DNA of 10,442 bases, taken from contig JANQGS010000029.1 of the NCBI GenBank assembly GCA_028277195.1, forward strand, positions 1 to 10,442, written 5' to 3'. The DNA comes from Candidatus Gastranaerophilales bacterium. GTDB lineage: Bacteria; Cyanobacteriota; Vampirovibrionia; Gastranaerophilales; UBA9971. Below, piece by piece: positions 6,500 to 10,442 of this stretch. Below the pieces are notes generated by a model. It saw nothing but the letters and a program-made list of their open reading frames with translations, made no database searches and was not told the origin of the DNA. Position 1 is the first letter of the stretch. Each line of letters begins with the position of its first letter. Both the position numbers and the translations under genes were made by a program.

Positions 6500-6772
6500 T
6501 TATTTTCTTTCCAGCTCTTCCATCTTTAGATTAGCTTCTTCCAATTCTTTTTTTAATATTAATAATTCCCTGTTCATATTTTTTAGTTCTTTTAGGATGG
6601 AAAGCTGTATCTTTACATTATGTGCCTGCAAACAGCTGGCACTGTTAATGTAAGTTCCTCCGCTGCTGGGACAGTATTTCCTGATAGACCTGTTTGCGTC
6701 TGTGAGCGGGTCTGCCGGGCAGGGAACTGAAGTAATAAGTAATAAAACCAGTATTAAAGCTGCTTTTTTCAT
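6500..6772 (-). CDS. Small exported coiled-coil protein
   Basis: This is a 90-residue protein of unknown family. Residues 1-20 are a signal peptide (MKKAALILVLLLITSVPCPA) with cleavage likely after CPA. The SVPC sequence does not fit a lipobox well, so I do not call a lipoprotein. The mature part has cysteines at 34 and 47 that could form a disulfide, then a helical coiled coil from about 56 to 90 (ILKELKNMNRELLILKKELE). It probably oligomerises in the periplasm. The frame is open 29 codons further upstream to 6859, but the ATG at 6772 has AGAGG seven bases before it and gives a proper signal peptide, so the shorter form is chosen. A TATAAT on the minus strand at 6823-6818 may be its -10 box. 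It converges on the transporter gene with only 4 bases between stops. Confidence 0.75.
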   Translation of the reverse strand: MKKAALILVLLLITSVPCPADPLTDANRSIRKYCPSSGGTYINSASCLQAHNVKIQLSILKELKNMNRELLILKKELEEANLKMEELERK

Positions 6773-6941
6773 TTTATATCCTCTTTTTATATAGCAATTC
6801 AGGTTAAATATATAAGTATTATAAAAGATAAAATTGATAGTTTTTATCAGTAAAACCATAAAGTTTTTACATAATTTAATATTCTGCTATTGCTTGTTGA
6901 ATTCTTCCAGCATATCTGCGGGGCCCGATTTTTCTTTTTAC

Positions 6942-6970
6942 TTGAAAAGCTTTTTTCTATCGTTTAATAT
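6942..6970 (+). promoter_or_regulatory. Promoter of tRNA-Pro
   Basis: TTGAAA (6942-6947) and TAATAT (6965-6970) are 17 bases apart. The start point would be near 6977, six bases before the mature 5' end of the tRNA. Confidence 0.6.
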
Positions 6971-6982
6971 GTAATAACAAAT

Positions 6983-7059
6983 CGGGACGTAGCGCAGCTT
7001 GGTAGCGCACCACCTTGGGGTGGTGGGGGTCGCAGGTTCAAATCCTGTCGTTCCGACCA
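6983..7059 (+). tRNA. tRNA-Pro (anticodon GGG)
   Basis: A complete cloverleaf of 77 bases including CCA. The acceptor arms CGGGACG and CGTTCCG pair with one G-U. The D stem is GCGC/GCGC, the anticodon stem CCACC/GGTGG with loop TTGGGGT, so the anticodon is GGG at 7017-7019, reading CCC and CCU. The T stem is GCAGG/CCTGT with loop TTCAAAT, and the discriminator is A at 7056 followed by encoded CCA (7057-7059). It has its own promoter and terminator, so it is a single-gene transcript. Confidence 0.96.
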
Positions 7060-7063
7060 GTTA

Positions 7064-7115
7064 TACCGGGGGCTTTATATTAAAAGATAAAGCCCCCGGT
7101 AGTTTTGTAGTTTTC
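7064..7115 (+). terminator. Strong hairpin terminator after tRNA-Pro
   Basis: ACCGGGGGCTTTAT (7065-7078) and ATAAAGCCCCCGGT (7087-7100) pair perfectly, with T7064-A7101 adding one more pair and an 8-base loop. Downstream on the plus strand is GTTTTGTAGTTTTC, an interrupted U tract. It begins five bases after the tRNA CCA. The minus side has no T run, so service to the convergent regulator gene (ending at 7123) is less certain. Confidence 0.85.
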
Positions 7116-7122
7116 TCATAGT

Positions 7123-7869
7123 TTAACTTATCCTCTGGAACATATAACCCATGCCCCGCGCAGTAAGGATTAATTCGGGATTCGCAGGGTCAACCTCAAG
7201 TTTTGACCTCAACCTGCTTATATGAACATCAACAACCCTTGTGTCAATTCTGTGGTCAGCAGGATAAGACCATACGTACTGAAGGATTTCATTTCTTGAA
7301 AACGGTTGTCCTGAATTACTTACAAGTAACTCCAGTAGACTAAATTCCATTCCTGTAAGCCTTATGCGTTCATTTTTCCTGAACACCTGCCTCCTGCTTG
7401 TGTCTATCCTGAGACTTCCTGTTGTTATAACATTTTTCGTTACTTTTCCGCCTTTTGTATCGGTTTTCTGGTTTGTTCTCCTTAAAACCGCCTTAACCCT
7501 TGCCTCCAACTCCTTGGGACTGAATGGTTTTATTACATAGTCGTCAGCTCCCAGCTCAAGCCCGGTAATTCTCTCGGAAACATCCCCCAGGGCCGTTAAT
7601 ATAATTATAGGAGTTTCGGAAGACTTTCTTATTTCTCTGGTTACACCGTAGCCGTCCAGCTTGGGCATCATAACATCAAGCACAACAAGGTCAGGATTTT
7701 CCCTTTGATAATATTCAAGAGCCTCTTCGCCATCCGCTGCGGTCAATACTTCGTATCCTGCCATTTTTAGTCGGGTTTCAAGAATTCTTCTTATACTTGT
7801 TTCATCATCCACAACCAGAATTCTCTCATTATCCTGGATTTCAATCTGAGGTTCACTATTTTTAACCAT
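7123..7869 (-). CDS. rpaB: OmpR-family response regulator, RpaB/Ycf27-like
   Basis: This 248-residue protein is a two-domain DNA-binding response regulator. The receiver (about 15-131) has the acidic pair D21-D22, phospho-acceptor D65 in LVVLDVMMPKLDGYG, T92 (LTALGD) and K114 (IKPFSPKELEARV). The C-terminal winged helix (about 148-246) has the recognition helix RVVDVHISRLRSKL at 211-224. From memory, phrases such as SIRRILETRL, GYEVLTAADGEEALE, LTGMEFSLLELLV and NPELILTARGMGY match cyanobacterial RpaB closely. There RpaB controls stress, light and cell-cycle genes under the kinase NblS/Hik33. No kinase gene is adjacent, so it is an orphan here too, as is usual for RpaB. AAGGGG lies 12 bases before the ATG, slightly far. 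A possible -10 (TAGAAT with extended TGA) lies at 7959-7954 on the minus strand. The family call is firm; the rpaB symbol is inference. Confidence 0.9.
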   Translation of the reverse strand: MVKNSEPQIEIQDNERILVVDDETSIRRILETRLKMAGYEVLTAADGEEALEYYQRENPDLVVLDVMMPKLDGYGVTREIRKSSETPIIILTALGDVSERITGLELGADDYVIKPFSPKELEARVKAVLRRTNQKTDTKGGKVTKNVITTGSLRIDTSRRQVFRKNERIRLTGMEFSLLELLVSNSGQPFSRNEILQYVWSYPADHRIDTRVVDVHISRLRSKLEVDPANPELILTARGMGYMFQRIS

Positions 7870-7933
7870 ATATTTAATTATCCCCTTTGTGTATTGTTTT
7901 TTTAAAAACAGGCCATTTTTAGTAATTACACAA

Positions 7934-7952
7934 CTTATTAAGATTTAATAAG
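7934..7952. promoter_or_regulatory. Perfect 8-bp inverted repeat, candidate operator
   Basis: CTTATTAA, GAT, TTAATAAG forms a perfect 19-base palindrome between the divergent regulator and ribD genes. It lies just downstream of the proposed -10 (7959-7954) for the regulator, over the expected start point, where a bound protein would block transcription. It could instead fold as a weak hairpin at the mRNA 5' end. Confidence 0.4.
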
Positions 7953-7953
7953 T

Positions 7954-7959
7954 ATTCTA
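7954..7959 (-). promoter_or_regulatory. Possible -10 box of the response regulator gene
   Basis: On the minus strand TAGAAT is preceded by TGA, an extended -10. The best -35 (TTGTTC) is 19 bases away, so the spacing is long. A leader of roughly 75-80 bases would result. Confidence 0.3.
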
Positions 7960-7982
7960 TCACAAAACTTCATAATCCGAAC

Positions 7983-8016
7983 AAAAATTTTTTTAAAAAA
8001 TATTTTTTAAAAAAAA
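7983..8016. other. Phased A/T tracts between divergent genes
   Basis: Alternating runs of five to eight A or T fill 34 bases with only A and T. Such tracts bend DNA and can act as UP elements for nearby promoters. It lies between the start regions of the regulator and ribD. The self-complementary pattern could also fold, but A-T pairs alone make a weak hairpin. Confidence 0.4.
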
Positions 8017-8094
8017 GGTAAGAAGTTTATTATACATGATTTAGGTTATGATTAAAAGGATGTTTTTTTATTAATATTATAATTAATTTAACAT

Positions 8095-9105
8095 ATGAGA
8101 ACCCATGAAAAAAATATGGAGCGCTGCATAGAGCTGGCAAAAAAGGGTGAGGGTAAAGTTTCTCCCAACCCGCTCGTAGGCTCGGTTGTGACCGGTGCAA
8201 ACGGGGAGGTTGCAGCCGAGGGCTTCCACCAAAAATACGGCGAGGCCCATGCTGAAATCAATGCCCTTAATATGGCCGGTGAAAAAGCACGAGGCGGTAC
8301 TCTTTACATTAACCTTGAGCCCTGCTGCCACCACGGCAAAACACCCCCCTGTATTGACAGGGTATTAAATTCCGGCATAAAAACGCTCGTACTGGGCATG
8401 ACCGACCCAAACCCCGGGGTTTCGGGCAGAAGCATTAAAATAGCAAAAGAAGCGGGTATTGAGGTTATTGAAAACGTTTTGGGCGGTGAGTGCATGAAAT
8501 TGAACGAAATTTTCGTAAAAAACACCACGGAAAACATGCCCTTTATCGCAATAAAAACAGCCTCCACAATAGACGGCAAAATCGCAACCCGCTCCGGAAA
8601 GAGTAAATGGATTACCTCTGAGAACGCCCGAAAAGAGGTCCACAGGCTAAGAAACCGATATGACGCCGTATTAACGGGTTCAGGAACTGTAACTGCCGAT
8701 GACCCCTCTCTTGATTGCAGGCTGGAAGGGGGCAGAAATCCCGCCAGGGTTATAATAGACTCAAAAGGGATTATTCCCCCGGGTGCTAAAATATATAAGG
8801 ATGACGGAACAAGGGTAATCGTATGGAAAGACCACGGGCTTGGCCAATTATTCAAACAGCTCTATAAAGAAGGAATACGCAGCGTACTGGTTGAAGCAGG
8901 GGCCGGCCTGAACAGCGAGGTGTTAAAGTCAAACCTTGCGGATAAAATTTATTTTTTCATCGCGCCTAAGATTATGGGCGATAAAAATGCCATGCCTGTT
9001 TTTGAGGGGTTTGATATTAACGGCCCTGACGAGTGCCTGAGGTTTAAATTCGCTGATATAAAACATTTTTCGCCTGATATAATGATGGAAGGATACCTGA
9101 AATGA
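8095..9105 (+). CDS. ribD: Riboflavin biosynthesis bifunctional deaminase/reductase RibD
   Basis: This cytoplasmic enzyme of 336 residues carries out two steps of riboflavin synthesis: deamination of the pyrimidine formed from GTP, then NADPH-dependent reduction of its ribose side chain. The N-terminal deaminase (about 1-145) has the zinc site H52-A-E54 and PCCHHGKTPPC, with C77 and C86 as ligands; SPNPLVG (23-29) is also typical. The reductase domain (about 149-335) has KTASTIDGKIA, SGTVTADDPSL and LVEAGAGL. Length is close to the usual 360. The ATG at 8095 is chosen by alignment with the family start. It has no SD, and a TATAAT at 8078-8083 would place transcription only a few bases upstream, so the mRNA may be nearly leaderless. 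Its stop overlaps the next gene by ATGA. No FMN riboswitch is visible upstream. Confidence 0.95.
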   Translation: MRTHEKNMERCIELAKKGEGKVSPNPLVGSVVTGANGEVAAEGFHQKYGEAHAEINALNMAGEKARGGTLYINLEPCCHHGKTPPCIDRVLNSGIKTLVLGMTDPNPGVSGRSIKIAKEAGIEVIENVLGGECMKLNEIFVKNTTENMPFIAIKTASTIDGKIATRSGKSKWITSENARKEVHRLRNRYDAVLTGSGTVTADDPSLDCRLEGGRNPARVIIDSKGIIPPGAKIYKDDGTRVIVWKDHGLGQLFKQLYKEGIRSVLVEAGAGLNSEVLKSNLADKIYFFIAPKIMGDKNAMPVFEGFDINGPDECLRFKFADIKHFSPDIMMEGYLK

Positions 9106-9650
9106 CCGGAAAAATCAAAACCCGCCGGAAAAATTACTGGAAAAACTGCGTATTATACGCCTTTGTTATTGTTATTCTTTCAAACGCCACTAATTACGTG
9201 TTTGGATTGGGTTCTGTACGGGAATTTTTTATTGACAAAATTCAATTTCTGACCCTGGACCTGTTATTTTACGATTTTCTTTATTATACCGAACCCTATC
9301 TGCATTTGGAGAGGCTTGCGTTCCTTAAGGACTGGCTATGGCTTTTGCCGTATATTGTTTTTTCTGTTATGACCGGGGCTTTGCATCCTTTTATTTATGA
9401 AAAACGCCTTGATTTCAAGCATATTTTGCTAACCTCGACCCTGGCGTCTGTATTTCAATTGTTCAGCTATTCCCTGCCTTATGGGGTTTACCCGGTATTT
9501 ATATTTTTCATTGATTTTGTCAAAAAATTCTGTTTAGAACCGGCTTTAATCCTGCCCGCGTGCTTTTTAAGTTTATTTTTCGGGACGGAATTTATTGTTA
9601 TATGGATAAAAAACGCAGGGGCAGAGGAAATGATGGACAGATACAGGTAA
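9102..9650 (+). CDS. Hypothetical multi-pass membrane protein
   Basis: This 182-residue protein matches no family I recognise. It begins with a basic segment (KIKTRRKNYWK) and has four or five hydrophobic segments: about 16-36, 45-62 (weaker), 78-99, 107-138 (long, perhaps two short spans split at SLPYG) and 145-169. The C-terminus is charged and short. It is rich in Phe, Tyr and Leu and has two isolated cysteines near the membrane (144, 154). The ATG overlaps the ribD stop (ATGA at 9102-9105), and AAGGA lies eight bases upstream inside ribD, so it is translationally coupled. guaA starts 26 bases after it. Its place between two biosynthetic genes could reflect a flavin- or purine-related transport role, but nothing in the sequence shows that. 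Confidence 0.75.
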   Translation: MTGKIKTRRKNYWKNCVLYAFVIVILSNATNYVFGLGSVREFFIDKIQFLTLDLLFYDFLYYTEPYLHLERLAFLKDWLWLLPYIVFSVMTGALHPFIYEKRLDFKHILLTSTLASVFQLFSYSLPYGVYPVFIFFIDFVKKFCLEPALILPACFLSLFFGTEFIVIWIKNAGAEEMMDRYR

Positions 9651-9676
9651 AATAAATTTATGAGTGGAGAAAAACC

Positions 9677-10442
9677 ATGCCGGAAATAACAACGCCTGAT
9701 AAAATACTGATACTTGACTTTGGCTCGCAATATACCCAGCTGATAGCGAGGCGAATCCGTGAACACAACGTGTACTGCGAGATACACCCTTTTAATTGTT
9801 CTTTTGAAAACATAAAGGACTTTAAACCCAAAGGCATAGTCCTCTCCGGTGGCCCGTCAAGCGTTTATGACGACAATGCGCCGCTTTGCGGCAGTGAACT
9901 ATTTGATTTAGATGTGCCAATGCTCGGAATATGTTACGGAATGCAGTTTATGTCGCACTGCCTCGGGGGACGCGTGGAATACTCGGCAAAAAGGGAGTAT
10001 GGCCGGGCGTATATAGATATTACAGCGGAGAACAGCCTGTTTGACGGTATGGATACTTCAAGCAAACTGCCGGTCTGGATGAGCCATGGCGATAAAGTAG
10101 CAGCAATTCCCGCGGGATTCAGGCAGATTGCCAGGACTGACAATTGCGATTTTGCCGCTGTTTACCATCCCGGGCGGAAGTTTTACGGTGTGCAGTTTCA
10201 CCCCGAAGTCGTGCATACGCATAACGGCAAACAAATACTTGGAAATTTTCTTTTTAAAATATCCCAATGCCAACCAAACTGGAGCATGAAGAGCTTTATA
10301 GAAACCAAAACCGAGGAAATAAGACAAATTGTCGGCAATAAAAATGTTATTTGCGGGCTGAGCGGCGGGGTAGACTCCTCGGTTGCGGCGGTTTTAATTC
10401 ACCGGGCAATAGGGAACAGGCTAAAGTGCATATTCGTAAATA
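9677..10442 (+). CDS. guaA: GMP synthase (glutamine-hydrolysing), partial
   Basis: The visible 255 residues are the whole glutamine amidotransferase domain and the start of the ATP pyrophosphatase domain. The enzyme makes GMP from XMP, glutamine and ATP in the cytoplasm. The class I amidotransferase triad is present: C86 in GICYGMQ, then H175 and E177 in GVQFHPEVVHTHNG. The oxyanion-region motif LSGGPSSVYDD (56-66) fits GuaA. The PP-loop SGGVDSS (229-235) binds ATP. The usual full length is about 510-520 residues, so roughly half is missing beyond the window. GGAG seven bases before the ATG is a good SD. It is probably the third gene of the ribD operon, since no promoter or terminator is evident in the 26-base gap. 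Confidence 0.97.
   Translation, partial: MPEITTPDKILILDFGSQYTQLIARRIREHNVYCEIHPFNCSFENIKDFKPKGIVLSGGPSSVYDDNAPLCGSELFDLDVPMLGICYGMQFMSHCLGGRVEYSAKREYGRAYIDITAENSLFDGMDTSSKLPVWMSHGDKVAAIPAGFRQIARTDNCDFAAVYHPGRKFYGVQFHPEVVHTHNGKQILGNFLFKISQCQPNWSMKSFIETKTEEIRQIVGNKNVICGLSGGVDSSVAAVLIHRAIGNRLKCIFVN

Noticed and set aside
6773..6859. 29-codon N-terminal extension of the small exported coiled-coil protein
   Set aside because: The extension has no SD and would bury the signal peptide. The ATG at 6772 has AGAGG at seven bases.
7922..7945. HLR1-like RpaB site (two TTACA half-sites) before the regulator gene
   Set aside because: Only one half-site (TTACA at 7926-7930) is present; the second position reads TATTA, so it does not meet the pattern.
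8017..8094. FMN riboswitch before ribD
   Set aside because: None of the conserved RFN-element segments is visible, the region is almost pure A/T, and the leader may be only a few bases.
8304..8855. 183-codon open frame on the minus strand
   Set aside because: It is antisense to the RibD active-site region, whose coding strand is certain.

Overview
The window looks like a bacterial chromosome segment of low-to-moderate G+C, with AT-rich intergenic DNA, Shine-Dalgarno (SD) sites before several genes and a tRNA with encoded CCA. The best taxonomic clue is the response regulator at 7123-7869. Its receiver domain, linker region and winged helix read almost motif for motif like RpaB/Ycf27, the essential response regulator of Cyanobacteria. 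No photosynthesis gene is present. A non-photosynthetic relative of Cyanobacteria (Melainabacteria/Vampirovibrionia type) is therefore my preferred guess; it rests on recall of one family and cannot be proven here.

Layout. (1) 1-1904, minus strand: a probable three-gene operon, read right to left, of an 83-residue helical protein, a 74-residue four-cysteine protein and a long cytoplasmic TPR protein that runs off the window. (2) 1905-2552: a long non-coding stretch with a GC-rich patch, a repeat-like element, a minus-strand terminator with no gene behind it, and a start-less hydrophobic reading frame. (3) 2553-2852: a small exported protein with an Asn/Thr-rich tail. (4) 2911-3107: a second repeat-like element that shares its end motifs with the first. 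(5) 3131-6495: an exported 18-repeat TPR protein and an ArsB/NhaD-type ion transporter, probably one operon. (6) 6500-6772, minus: a small exported coiled-coil protein, convergent with the transporter. (7) 6983-7059: tRNA-Pro(GGG) with a clear promoter and terminator. (8) 7123-7869, minus: the RpaB-like regulator. (9) 8095-10442: ribD, a membrane protein of unknown role whose start overlaps the ribD stop, and guaA, cut by the window end.

How they work together. ribD and guaA are housekeeping enzymes of flavin and purine synthesis; riboflavin synthesis draws on GTP, so co-transcription is sensible. The regulator and ribD are divergent and share an AT-rich intergenic region with a perfect inverted repeat. 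The first half of the window has an accessory character: two large TPR scaffolds, small secreted or Cys-containing proteins, and the two repeat-like elements. No complete mobile element, CRISPR array or defence system is visible.

The least explained signals are the paired repeat-like elements ending in TTGGTATAA, the orphan minus-strand terminator at 2178-2212, and the N-terminal similarity between the small exported protein and the exported TPR protein.
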